Source of the DNA: Kolteria novifilia
Lineage (GTDB): Bacteria > Planctomycetota > Planctomycetia > Kolteriales > Kolteriaceae
Assembly: GCA_007748055.1 (NCBI GenBank)
Contig: CP036279.1
Span: 5,766,001-5,830,000, forward strand
DNA length: 64,000 nt
Reading direction: 5' to 3'
Below, piece after piece: positions 18,001 through 26,033 of this stretch (within the stretch, counting starts at the first letter, position 1; every line of letters begins with the position of its first letter). The notes beneath the pieces were generated by a model that was not told where the DNA came from, made no database searches, and saw nothing but the letters and a program-made list of their open reading frames with translations. Position numbers and translations under genes: made by a program.

Positions 18001-18136
18001 CACCGTCCTGCGAATCGACATCGATGAATTCCGAGGCACCGGCATGTCTTTGATGCCCGAAGGGCTCGAGAAGGAGATCGATCATCAGGCGATGGCCGAC
18101 CTCATCGCGTACTTGCAGCAAGCCGCCACCCAGTAG
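15095..18136 (+). CDS. PVC-type membrane-bound dehydrogenase with HEAT repeats and haem c domain
   Basis: A 1013-residue exported protein. A signal peptide occupies about residues 1-30. Next comes a beta-propeller-like dehydrogenase region (VAMAFDEDGNLFVIEMRGY, RRLVDTDGDGVYE, GPDGALYIADMHRETIEHP). A long helical HEAT-repeat section spans roughly 460-850. The C-terminal cytochrome c domain has the haem motif C891-Q-S-C894-H895. This architecture is characteristic of planctomycetes and verrucomicrobia and is thought to pass electrons from sugar or polyol oxidation in the periplasm, though few members are studied. It runs 40 bp ahead of the ceramidase-like gene at 18177, suggesting one transcript. 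Confidence 0.92.
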   Translation: MTNSRLPRMTRLLLLAAIVVATPCVQYATTAEAEDVTTKDYSKELPRIKPVPLDKALDTFSIAPGVHAELAAHEPTVVDPVAMAFDEDGNLFVIEMRGYSEQAGDMLGRVRRLVDTDGDGVYETSTVYADGLSWPTAIIYYDGGVFVGAAPDIWYFKDTDGDGQADDKDKIFTGFGKTNVQGLLNSFNWGLDNRIHGATSSSGGTIKRVGDDKSPPLNLRGRDFAFDPKTLEMTAESGGAQHGMSFNDWGDKFVCSNSDHLQMTMFEERYIARNPYLAVSSPRVSIAADGPQADVFRASPVEPWRIVRTRLRVSGAVPGAVERGGKAAGYFTGATGSTIYRGDALGNSRSMAIVGDAGGNLVHRKKLVPDGLLFHGQRVDEKSELFASNDIWFRPVQFANGPDGALYIADMHRETIEHPKSIPSMLKKHLDLTSGRDRGRIYRLVDEDYKRLDVPKMSASSTTQLVAALDDPNGWTRDTASRLLFERADAKAIPQLRELLAKGSPQGRLHALYALDQLNALTPDQILKGLDDEHPRVRQHAIRLCEPKSKRLGQSVSDSPRRTPLLDDPAIAQKLYSMIEDSDPHVRYQLAYTLGDLGGPRRDAALAKLIANDGEERWMRIALASSLTRGAGPVLAILARRDDSPNTKYWIKALASQIGRQQRPEDVAAVLTLLGDLSKQGDTETARHLVRSLSLKPNSPFASRIASVTGGNAEAWRRDVLAKATKAARDTSLGLKARVAAIHELSLGSLAETRDLLLELLDPRQPGAIQQAALETLATFNDPDVGSLLVERWSSLSPSLRASAANVLVSRTTWVKQLLAAVTNGDIGRGNLPTAHLRILAQHTDADVREQASKLLEGVSHKRKEVVDAYRATLNLQGDATKGEAVFTKHCQSCHRVAGKGHVVGPSLAAMVSRGPEAILMNVLDPNREVNPQFLSYVLSTEDGEVITGMIGGETATSVTLQRGKGESDTVLRIDIDEFRGTGMSLMPEGLEKEIDHQAMADLIAYLQQAATQ

Positions 18137-18176
18137 CCCCGCAGCCGTCCTCCCTTCCAGATCAAGGAGACTCTCT

Positions 18177-19580
18177 ATGTCATCCGATGCGCTCCTCCTC
18201 AATCGCCGACGTTTCCTGCATCAGTCCATGGGCGGGGCTCTCTCGACCCTGCTCGCGTCGGGGCTAGCGACCGCCGCCAACGCTTCGCCCGGCGACCTTC
18301 AATTGTCGACCTTCCGCTTCGACGTCACCCCTCCCCTCGGGCATGGTTGCTGTGGCGGCTGGATCAAGCCGGTCGTCGGCTATGATGATCCGCTCGAGGC
18401 CGTTGGCTTGGTCATATCGGGAGCCGGCAAGCCGGTCGTCCTGTGCGCGGTCGACTGGACTGGTCTTCTCAACAGTGCCAACACCAAGTGGCGCGAGGCC
18501 TTGGCCGATGCGGCCGGAACGACGCCCGATCGCGTCGCGGTGCAGTGCGTCCATCAACACAATGCCCCATTCGTATGCCTCGAGAGCCAGAAGCTCGTCG
18601 AGAAGCATGCCGATCTGCCGAGCATGGTCGACGTCGGCTTCTACAACCAGTGCCTCGACCGAGGACACAAAGCGGTGACCGAAGCGGTGGCCAACGCTCG
18701 TCCCCTAACGCACATCGCCGTCGGCCAAGCGAAGGTCGACAAGGTCGCCGCCAACCGCCGCGTGATGCGTGACGCGGACGGGAATATTGTCAAGATGCGA
18801 GGCAGCCGCTGCGCCGACAAGGAACTCCGTGCCCTCCCCGAAGGCACCATCGACCCGTGGCTCAAGACGGTCGCTTTCTACGATGGTCCGACGAAGCTCG
18901 CCGCGTGCCACTACTACGCCACGCACCCGATGAGCTACTACGGCGACGGTCGCGTCAGCAGCGACTTCCCAGGGCTGGCCCGCAAGATGCGGCAAAAGGA
19001 AGAGCCCGACACACTGCACCTCTACTTCACCGGCGCCTCGGGCAACGTCGCCGCCGGCAAGTACAACGACGGTTCCAAGGAGATGCGTCCGATCCTTCGC
19101 GATCGCATCTATCGAGCGATGGTCGACTCCGAAAAGAACCTGAAGGAACAACCGATCGAAACCGTTACCTGGAAGACGGCCGACCTGCTACCGACGCCAA
19201 AGAAGGAGTTCACGGCCGAGGTCCTCGATGAAATGATGAAGGACACCAAACGTCCGACCTCGCGACGGAACATCGCCGCCTATCGACTCGAATGGCTGCG
19301 GCGCTGCGAGCGTCAGGAGCCGCTCGTCTTAAGTTCGCTCTCGCTGGGCAAGACGACGCTCCTGCACCTGCCGGCGGAGTCCTTCATCGAGTACCAACTC
19401 AAGGCCCAGGAGATGGCCAAGGACCAGTTCCTCGCCACGGCGGCTTACGGTGACGGCGGCCCCTGGTACTTGCCGATCGCGGCCGAGTACCCCCTCGGTG
19501 GCTACGAGGTCAGCGTCGCCTTCTGCGAGCCAACCATCGACGAGATGATGTCTGGTGGCTGTCAGTCGATGCTCTCGTAG
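18177..19580 (+). CDS. Tat-exported ceramidase-like hydrolase, paralogue B
   Basis: A 467-residue protein. The N-terminus carries a twin-arginine signal (NRRRFLHQS, residues 9-17), so the protein is likely folded before export. The body matches paralogue A: FRFDVTPPLGHG, VLCAVDWTGLLN, the His-rich AVQCVHQHNAPF and YFTGASGNVAAGKYND. The ACHYYATHPMSYYGDG segment adds further candidate metal-ligand His residues. AAGGAGA precedes the start. It is 40 bp after the PVC cytochrome gene. Paralogue A has a Sec-type rather than Tat-type signal, so two related enzymes use different export routes. Confidence 0.87.
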   Translation: MSSDALLLNRRRFLHQSMGGALSTLLASGLATAANASPGDLQLSTFRFDVTPPLGHGCCGGWIKPVVGYDDPLEAVGLVISGAGKPVVLCAVDWTGLLNSANTKWREALADAAGTTPDRVAVQCVHQHNAPFVCLESQKLVEKHADLPSMVDVGFYNQCLDRGHKAVTEAVANARPLTHIAVGQAKVDKVAANRRVMRDADGNIVKMRGSRCADKELRALPEGTIDPWLKTVAFYDGPTKLAACHYYATHPMSYYGDGRVSSDFPGLARKMRQKEEPDTLHLYFTGASGNVAAGKYNDGSKEMRPILRDRIYRAMVDSEKNLKEQPIETVTWKTADLLPTPKKEFTAEVLDEMMKDTKRPTSRRNIAAYRLEWLRRCERQEPLVLSSLSLGKTTLLHLPAESFIEYQLKAQEMAKDQFLATAAYGDGGPWYLPIAAEYPLGGYEVSVAFCEPTIDEMMSGGCQSMLS

Positions 19581-19642
19581 CGATCGGTTCGTCGTGTCCT
19601 CCATCGACGCCGATGCCTCGGTCCTCTCAAGCCATCGGGCGC

Positions 19643-19665
19643 CACTGGCTGCTCGCCAACCAGTG
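19643..19665. repeat. CACTGGCTG hairpin family, diverged copy
   Basis: CACTGG...CCAGTG flanks GCTCGCCAA between the two ceramidase-like genes, preceded by GCGC where the other copies have GGTG. It keeps the outer stem of the family but not the inner GCTG/CAGC pairs. Confidence 0.45.
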
Positions 19666-19764
19666 CCAACGAGTCGGGGCTTCTCCGACACGCCATCCGA
19701 ACGATGACTCACATTCATCGGCGCAACGCTATTCGCTGACCGCGATCCTGAAAGGTAGTCTTGA

Positions 19765-21153
19765 ATGGTTCGACGAAGCCTTCTCTGGTCGCTGGCGCTA
19801 CTCGGGTCGATCTCGCTATTCGCGCCCGAAAGTTACGCCGACAAGCCGACGTGGAAGGCCGGCGTCGCCAGGGCGAACATCACGCCCAAGACGCCGGTTT
19901 GGCTCGCGGGGTACGGCACCAAACGCCCACCCGAAGGCAAGCTCCACGATCTCTGGATGAAGGCACTCGCCCTTCAGGACACCGGCGGTCATCGCGCGGT
20001 CCTGATCACCAGCGACTTCCAGGGCGTTCCCAAGTCGATGAGCGATCGCGTCTTCGAACGACTACAGACTGAGTTGGGCCTCGAGCGCCAGGACGTCCTT
20101 TTCACCTTCTCCCACAACCACTGCGGGCCGCGACTCGGCGATGACCTCGTCGACTACTATCCCGTCGAGGTCGACCAGGTCAAACTCGTCAAGGAGTACA
20201 CCGACCGGATGGTCGATGCTTGCGTCAGAATGGTCGGCGAGGCGTTCGAACGACTCGAGCCCGCCACGCTGGGGATGGGTGAAGGCAAGGCCACCTTCGC
20301 GGTCAACCGACGCAACAACCCCGAAGCGGAAATCCCCCGGCTCCTCGCCGGAAGCGTTCCCCTCAAAGGCCCCGTCGACCACGCCGTCCCCGTCCTGACG
20401 GTGACCCGACCGAACGGAAAGTTGGAAGCGATTCTCTTCGGCTACGCGTGCCATCCGACCACGCTCAGTTTTCGCAAGTGGTGCGGCGACTATCCCGGCT
20501 TCGCCCAGCTTGAGTTGGAGAAACGTCATCCCGGCGCGACCGCGATGTTCGTCAACACGTGCGGCGGCGATCAGAATCCGCTCCCCCGACGACGGGTCGA
20601 GCTATGCGAAAAGTACGGCCACATGCTCGCCAGCGCCGTCGAGGAGGTCTTGGCACGGCGATCGTCCCTCAAGCAGGTCTCTCCTGGATTGCGGACCGCC
20701 TTCGCGATGGTGGAGCTTCCCTATCAGAAGGTCGTGTCGCGGGAAGAGCTCGTTGGACTTCTGCGCGACAACAGCCCGATCCGAGCCCGCTGGGCCGACC
20801 GGATGCTTGCGAAACGGGAAGCGGGGGAAGAGTTCGAGGCCGCTTATCCCTACCCGATCCACGTCTGGCAACTCGGCGGCGAGATGCTGCTCATCGGGAT
20901 GGGAGCCGAAACGGTCGTCGACTACGCTCTGCGTTTCAAGCGCGAGTTCGGTCCCGGTACATGGGTCTGCGGCTATTCAGACGACATGATCGCCTACATT
21001 CCCTCGCGGCGTGTTTGGGAAGAAGGCGGCTACGAGGGCGGATCGTTTCTCTACGAGTACGGCCGTCCCGCCTTCCGCTGGTCCGGCAACATCGAGGATC
21101 GAATCGGAACGACCGTTGGTCGATTAGTCCAGCAGGTCCGCGAGACGAAGTAG
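19765..21153 (+). CDS. Exported ceramidase-like hydrolase, paralogue C
   Basis: A 462-residue protein with a Sec-type signal peptide (about 1-22). It belongs to the same fold but is the most divergent of the three: ARANITPKTPVWLAGYGTK, VLITSDFQGVPKSM, TFSHNHCGPRLGDDL (His-rich metal region), GYACHPTTLSF, and FVNTCGGDQNPLP in place of the Gly-rich GNVTAG/GNVAAG segment. AAAGG precedes the start. A 184-bp gap with a diverged hairpin separates it from paralogue B, so it may have its own promoter. It converges on the sulfatase with 32 bp between stops. Confidence 0.88.
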   Translation: MVRRSLLWSLALLGSISLFAPESYADKPTWKAGVARANITPKTPVWLAGYGTKRPPEGKLHDLWMKALALQDTGGHRAVLITSDFQGVPKSMSDRVFERLQTELGLERQDVLFTFSHNHCGPRLGDDLVDYYPVEVDQVKLVKEYTDRMVDACVRMVGEAFERLEPATLGMGEGKATFAVNRRNNPEAEIPRLLAGSVPLKGPVDHAVPVLTVTRPNGKLEAILFGYACHPTTLSFRKWCGDYPGFAQLELEKRHPGATAMFVNTCGGDQNPLPRRRVELCEKYGHMLASAVEEVLARRSSLKQVSPGLRTAFAMVELPYQKVVSREELVGLLRDNSPIRARWADRMLAKREAGEEFEAAYPYPIHVWQLGGEMLLIGMGAETVVDYALRFKREFGPGTWVCGYSDDMIAYIPSRRVWEEGGYEGGSFLYEYGRPAFRWSGNIEDRIGTTVGRLVQQVRETK

Positions 21154-21185
21154 GCACGCTTCGTCCCGTTGCCAAAGCTTGCGTC

Positions 21186-22676
21186 TCACGTCGTCGGCTT
21201 AGCTTTCTTTTTCGGCTTCGGCTGCTTTCTCTTGCGGGCGTGGGGATCGTTCTTCCACCAGTCGGGGCCGTCGGCGAGAACGGCGGCATCGTGGTCGATG
21301 AGCTTCCGCTTCATTTCGGCGAACTTGACGGGAAACTTCTTCGCAACGTCGGCCGTCTCCTGCCAGTCGTCGGCGAGGTTGTAAAGCTCGAAGTGCGTCA
21401 TGTCGCTGGAGCCGATGACCTTCCAGTCGCCGTCGCGAAGAGCGACCATGTGTTTGTCATCCGAGAGATGGTTGCGCCAGTAGAGCGGTTGCTCGCGTTC
21501 GATCTGGTTTCCCTCGAAGAGCGGGAGCATGCTCGCCCCATCGATCGTTCGGTCGCTCGGAACCGGAACGCCGACGATGTCGCAGATCGTCGTGAAGATG
21601 TCCGATCCGATGACCGGTTCCTTGGTCTCGGTCCCCGGTTTGACCTTGCCCGGCCAGCGAACGATGCCCGGAACGCGAATTCCCCCATCGAAGGTACTGC
21701 GCTTGCGGCCGCGTAGTCCGCCGGTCGAGCCGCGGGTACGGTTGCGTTGCGATTGGGGGTTCTTGGGAAAAGGCTCGCCGCTACCCTCGGGGCCGTTGTC
21801 CGAGGTGAAGATGACGAAGGTGCTCTCGTCGAGGCCCTGCTCCTCGAGCTCCTTCATCAGTTTGCCGAAGGCGTGATCGAGTTGGGTGACGTTGCCGTGG
21901 TGTTGCCTGATGCCGGGATCGTCAGCGTCCTTGTAGAGTTCCATGAACTTCGGATTCGATTCGATCGGCAGGTGAGGTTCGTGCGTCCAGACCGTCAAGA
22001 AGAAGGGCTTCTCCTTGTCGCGGTGATGCTGGAGCCAGTCGATCGCCTCGTCGGCTACCAACTCGGCGCTGAAGCCCTCCAGGGGACCAACCGGCTCGCC
22101 ATTGCGAACGAAGTTGGTCGGATTCTTGTGGGTCGGCGCGGCGTTGTTCTGCGTCGCCATCCACCAGTCATAGCCATGATCGCCCGGCTGCGGTTGCTCG
22201 GAGGAGTTGAACTTGCCGTTGAGATGCCACTTCCCGACGTGACAGGTCGCGTAGCCTTGATCCTTGAGCAGTTTGGCGACGGTGATCTCGCTGGGGCGGA
22301 GGTGGTATTTCGAGCCATCGGGGATCCAGCGCCAGACCCCGTTGCGATAAGGCGTCCGACCAGTCAGGATCGACGAGCGTGAAGGCGAGCAGACTGAGCA
22401 CGCCGAGTAGCACTGCGTCATCCGCAGGCCTTGCTTGGCGAACTTGTCAAGGTTCGGCGTCTGGATCTTCTCGTGCCCGTAGCAGCCGAGATCCCCCCAG
22501 CCAAGATCGTCCGCGAGAAAGACGACGAAGTTGGGACGCTCGTTGGCCTCATCGGCTCGAGCCACGGAGTCGGCAACGGCGGCCCCGACGAAAGTCAGCA
22601 CGACGAGAAAGAGTCGTCCTAGCGACGGAAGTCGCCGACGGCGAAGTCGGCCCTGCTGAGAGTTTGGGAAGAACAT
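21186..22676 (-). CDS. Exported type I sulfatase
   Basis: A 496-residue arylsulfatase-family enzyme. A signal peptide spans about 1-41. The metal-binding Asp pair is at 56-57 (VVFLADDLGWGD). The signature CSPSR at 96-100 carries Cys96, which must be oxidised to formylglycine for activity. GKWHL, FTSDNGPEG and the C-terminal LYNLADDWQE segment are standard sulfatase features. It would release sulfate from sulfated polysaccharides or similar esters in the periplasm. The start at 22676 puts the signal peptide at the N-terminus; a frame to 22733 is longer without gain. The SUMF1-fold protein at 39185 appears to lack maturase cysteines, so the maturase is probably encoded elsewhere. Confidence 0.94.
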   Translation of the reverse strand: MFFPNSQQGRLRRRRLPSLGRLFLVVLTFVGAAVADSVARADEANERPNFVVFLADDLGWGDLGCYGHEKIQTPNLDKFAKQGLRMTQCYSACSVCSPSRSSILTGRTPYRNGVWRWIPDGSKYHLRPSEITVAKLLKDQGYATCHVGKWHLNGKFNSSEQPQPGDHGYDWWMATQNNAAPTHKNPTNFVRNGEPVGPLEGFSAELVADEAIDWLQHHRDKEKPFFLTVWTHEPHLPIESNPKFMELYKDADDPGIRQHHGNVTQLDHAFGKLMKELEEQGLDESTFVIFTSDNGPEGSGEPFPKNPQSQRNRTRGSTGGLRGRKRSTFDGGIRVPGIVRWPGKVKPGTETKEPVIGSDIFTTICDIVGVPVPSDRTIDGASMLPLFEGNQIEREQPLYWRNHLSDDKHMVALRDGDWKVIGSSDMTHFELYNLADDWQETADVAKKFPVKFAEMKRKLIDHDAAVLADGPDWWKNDPHARKRKQPKPKKKAKPTT

Positions 22677-22836
22677 GGCGGGTCCATTCGAACTGGGGGC
22701 AACGTGGTGGATACGGTTCTCATCGCAGGGCAAGGCGAGAACAACAAGATAACCGACATGAGTCGTCCGGGTGATGGTAGCTCACGCAACGAGCGATCTG
22801 ATCCAACCTGAAGGTAGTGTTGGTGCAGCCCTTTGG

Positions 22837-22876
22837 CACTGGCTGACAAACAGCCAGTGGCACCCTAGAGTTTAGC
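22837..22876. repeat. CACTGGCTG hairpin family, best copy
   Basis: CACTGGCTG-ACAAA-CAGCCAGTG forms a perfect 9-bp stem with a 5-base loop at 22837-22859, followed by GCACCCTAGAGTTTAG. This is the inverted version of the 11.7-kb copy including its flank. It lies between the DUF1559 stop at 22900 and the sulfatase start. Confidence 0.7.
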
Positions 22877-22899
22877 TGAAAAATTGCACTGGCCAGAGT

Positions 22900-23865
22900 C
22901 TAGAAGCCGCCAAGTGGCTGGCCGTCATCGCGAATTCCGAGCGACCGGTAGGTATTCAGATCAATACTCTCGCCGACAAATTCCACCGATCCGTCCCCCA
23001 TCAGGAAGTGAACGCCTCCATCGTGGAAGCTGCGGAAGGTGGTCGTGAGTTCGCCCCACATGTTGATGCCGGCCGCCGGATCGTCCCCCGAGTTGGGCTG
23101 ATGCACGCAAGCGGCCGCGTTGGTCATCAGCGAATCGCCGCCGTTGAGGCGCAGGGCCGACGCCCAGGTGAGGGTTTCACAACACCAAGGAGGAATGTAG
23201 GAAAAGATGGTCTCGCCAATGAGGAAGGTCTTGGAAAGACCGTCGGTGACGGCGGCCTCGCGGACGGAGGAGTTGCGCCACATCATGCCGTTGTTGAAGT
23301 AGACGCGCCCGCCGCCATGTTCGCAAGGATACTGGGTGCCACCACTTGGTAGCGTCCCTCCACCCATCACGGCGAAGTAGCTCAACGTGGGGTAGTTGGC
23401 CGCGACCGGGTTCGAAGGACAGACGTACTTCTCCAGACGCTGAATCTGCTCGGATTGGTTGGGAGAATTGGCCGAGTTTCCGCTCGCGGCGTACGAGTCC
23501 GTGAAGCCCCAATCGAACGGCGCGTTGAAATTGAAACGGTCGTAACGCGCTTGCTCATCCAGGTATGGAAGGATCAGCACGGTCCACGGAGCGCCGGCGT
23601 CTCCGACCACGGCGCCACCTCCGTGACAGTCGTTCGCATTGGTCGGTCGCCTCGCGACCCCCGCCGGAGGAAAGACTCCGTGGCCATCGTGATAATTGTG
23701 CAGCGCCAACCCGATCTGGCGCAACTGATTCTGGCACTGAACGCGCCGAGCCGCTTCTCGAGCGCGCTGAACCGCCGGCAAGAGAAGGCCGACCAGTACA
23801 CCGATGATCGCGATGACGACCAACAGTTCGACGAGTGTGAACCCGCGACGCGTTAGCGATCTCAT
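22900..23865 (-). CDS. DUF1559 pilin-like protein, fourth member
   Basis: A 321-residue protein. The start at 23865 follows GGGGAGACAACA and gives a minimal leader MRSLTRR before [20 protein letters not shown]. The body (LLPAVQRAREAARR, CQNQLRQIGLALHNYHDGH) and the H-X9-DG end (FHDGGVHFLMGDGSV) are intact. It is clearly more distant from the 8-12 kb trio and its upstream region lacks the TGTCACGTGACA palindrome. It follows a lipoprotein gene by 69 bp on the same strand, so the lipoprotein/DUF1559 pairing recurs here in reverse gene order. Confidence 0.93.
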   Translation of the reverse strand: MRSLTRRGFTLVELLVVIAIIGVLVGLLLPAVQRAREAARRVQCQNQLRQIGLALHNYHDGHGVFPPAGVARRPTNANDCHGGGAVVGDAGAPWTVLILPYLDEQARYDRFNFNAPFDWGFTDSYAASGNSANSPNQSEQIQRLEKYVCPSNPVAANYPTLSYFAVMGGGTLPSGGTQYPCEHGGGRVYFNNGMMWRNSSVREAAVTDGLSKTFLIGETIFSYIPPWCCETLTWASALRLNGGDSLMTNAAACVHQPNSGDDPAAGINMWGELTTTFRSFHDGGVHFLMGDGSVEFVGESIDLNTYRSLGIRDDGQPLGGF

Positions 23866-23934
23866 TGTTGTCTCCCCAATTTCTCCATGGCTCCGGCACT
23901 CAATGGGTTGATCCCAGGACACTCAAGCAACTGA

Positions 23935-24333
23935 TCAGTTGGGCGGAAGCTCGAAGTCGTGCGTGGCATCTCGATCGGGAACATCGAGCGTGACATTAAA
24001 AGGACCTGCGACGAGATTCCCAAGCGGCGCGTGCGACTCATCTTTGGGACGACCATCGTAGACGAAGAGTCGCGCGATGTAAGGACCACCCACCGTCCCC
24101 TTGCCGCGTGGCGTCACGTACTTTCCTTCGCGGATCTGCGCGACGGTCCCAGGTCCCATGCTTCCCTTGCTGGCATCGGGCTCAAAATGGATCTCACCGA
24201 TCGAGACGGACATTCCCTCGTAGGTAACACTTCCGGAAAGCTCATAGCGCCTGGGACCATCATGGCTTCCCCCGCAACCCAGGGCGTGCATGACGAAGAA
24301 AGCGATGATGTAGGGGGACCGTTCTCGCATCAT
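23935..24333 (-). CDS. Small lipoprotein upstream of DUF1559 gene
   Basis: A 132-residue protein. A lipoprotein signal ends with HALGC, with lipid-attachment Cys20. The mature part is a probable small beta-sandwich (YELSGSVTYEGMSVSIGEIHFEP, KYVTPRGKGTVGGPYIARLFV) ending DATHDFELPP. It resembles the lipoprotein at 11829 in size and layout rather than in detailed sequence. I chose the ATG at 24333, with AGGTGG upstream; the next codon is also ATG, and the longer frame to 24489 has no signal peptide at its start. It probably shares a transcript with the DUF1559 gene. Confidence 0.8.
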   Translation of the reverse strand: MMRERSPYIIAFFVMHALGCGGSHDGPRRYELSGSVTYEGMSVSIGEIHFEPDASKGSMGPGTVAQIREGKYVTPRGKGTVGGPYIARLFVYDGRPKDESHAPLGNLVAGPFNVTLDVPDRDATHDFELPPN

Positions 24334-24797
24334 GCTCAGTACCACCTGATGCCCTGCGCAAGCGAACCCCGATTCACTCCAGCGCGAAGAAGAGACGACG
24401 CGTCGTGAAGCGTGCCAGGACCGCCTCCGGAAGAGAGGTTCATGCCAAGTGGAGAAGCGACGAATTCGATCCGTCAGCGACAAAGACAACGTCTAACAGC
24501 CCGTTGACCTATTCGCTGCCGGCTACGAGCGGCCCTCTTGACCAATCTCGGCGTCCAAGAAACGCGACGAATCGACGGATTCGCCTGCGTTTCTCCTCCT
24601 TGATCTTGGCCACCAAGGCTCGTTCTCGACTTGGCCCGCTTAGATCAACGGACGGCCAACCGCCATCTCTTCTCTGCTCGGCCGCGCATGTAACTAGTTC
24701 AAATTGATGACATCGTAAGCCCCAGATGCCAGGTCAGATCCTACTCAAGGAATGTCTAGTCGTCAACTACGAACGCCGAGTTGCCACAGAGATTCGC
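24334..24797. other. Intergenic region, no gene seen
   Basis: No convincing gene lies here. It contains the upstream region of the lipoprotein gene. CTATTCGCTGCCGGCTACGAGCGGCCC-like sequence near 24510 loosely resembles a segment near 4940 (CTGGCTACGAACGGCCCC), which may be a shared remnant; the match is too short to claim a family. Confidence 0.4.
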
Positions 24798-26033
24798 TCA
24801 CGTGGTGTAGTCGGCGTTGAGATGCACATAGTCGTGCGTGAGATCGGAGGTCCAAAAACGGCAGCGAGCGTCGCCCGACTCGAGATCGAGTTCCAGGTGC
24901 GTCTCGCGCGAGTCCTTCATTCGCTTCGACTCGGCGTCGGCGTCGAAGGGTGTCGGGACGCCGTGATCGTAGAGGAGCGTCCCATTGACTCGTAGGGAGA
25001 CTTCCGTCTCTTCGAACGCGACCCCGGCATAGCCAGCGGCGCTGACGATCCGTCCCCAGTTCGGGTCGTTGCCGAAGACCGCCGTCTTCACCAACGCACT
25101 GTCGGCGATCTCCTTGGCGATCGTTCGCGCCTCGGCTTCGGTTCGACAGCCTCTCACGTCGAGGGTAATGACATGACTGGCTCCCTCGGCGTCGTCGATG
25201 ATCGCCCGAGAGAGTTCGCAAGCGACCTCGGTCACCGCCGCTTCGAAGAGGCCTTGCTCCTCATTGTCGACCGCGACCCCGGTGGCGCCGTTGGCCAATA
25301 AGAGAACCGTGTCGTTGGTCGAGGTATGCCCTTCAACACTGATGCAGTGAAAGCTCCGATCGACCGCTTGCCGCAGGACCGGCTCCAACAGGTCCGGGCC
25401 GGCGACGGCATCGGTCATGATGTACGACAGCATCGTCGCCATGTTCGGGCCGATCATCGCGGCACCCTTGGCGATGCCGAGGACCGTCACCGCTCCCCCG
25501 GCCAACGTGAGTGTCCGTCGGGAGAGCTTCGGGCGCGTGTCGGTCGTCATGATCGCCCGAGCGGCCAACTCGAGCGAGGCCGAACTCCGTTCGAGCCGCT
25601 TGGCCGCGGAATCGATTCCGGACTCGATGATCTCGATCGGGAGCGGATGACCGATGACGCCGGTGGAGCCGACGAGTACCTGGGAATCGTTGGCACCTAG
25701 CGCCGTGGCCAACCGCTGAGCCATCCGCTGGGCGTCGCGCCGTCCGCGTTCACCGGTACAGGCGTTCGCGTTGCCACTGTTGACGACGATGCCACGAACG
25801 TCGGTCGCGGGGAGTCGATCCTGGCACCAGAGGACAGGCGCCGCCTTGACGCGATTGGTGGTGAAGACGCCGACGGCGGCGCTGTCGCGATCGGAGACGA
25901 TCAGAGCGAGATCCTTCGTCGTCGGATCGTCCTTGATGCCGCAAGCGACGCCGGCGAACTGATACCCCAGTGGCAATGATTCCTCGGTCACAACACATTC
26001 CTCAATTCGATGCGGTTTCGCTGGTGGCGCCAC
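24798..26033 (-). CDS. argJ: Bifunctional ornithine acetyltransferase / N-acetylglutamate synthase
   Basis: The 411-residue product is a full-length ArgJ, which transfers the acetyl group from N-acetylornithine to glutamate and so recycles acetyl in arginine synthesis; many members also use acetyl-CoA. The self-cleavage site is intact: KGAAMIGPNMATML with Thr200 as the new N-terminal nucleophile of the beta chain. VVNSGNANACTG and VEGHTSTNDTVLLLANGA are also family blocks. The start is uncertain: ATG at 26033 overlaps the end of rnd by 32 bp, while GTG codons near 25993 would just clear it. Same strand as rnd, so probably co-transcribed. Confidence 0.95.
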   Translation of the reverse strand: MAPPAKPHRIEECVVTEESLPLGYQFAGVACGIKDDPTTKDLALIVSDRDSAAVGVFTTNRVKAAPVLWCQDRLPATDVRGIVVNSGNANACTGERGRRDAQRMAQRLATALGANDSQVLVGSTGVIGHPLPIEIIESGIDSAAKRLERSSASLELAARAIMTTDTRPKLSRRTLTLAGGAVTVLGIAKGAAMIGPNMATMLSYIMTDAVAGPDLLEPVLRQAVDRSFHCISVEGHTSTNDTVLLLANGATGVAVDNEEQGLFEAAVTEVACELSRAIIDDAEGASHVITLDVRGCRTEAEARTIAKEIADSALVKTAVFGNDPNWGRIVSAAGYAGVAFEETEVSLRVNGTLLYDHGVPTPFDADAESKRMKDSRETHLELDLESGDARCRFWTSDLTHDYVHLNADYTT

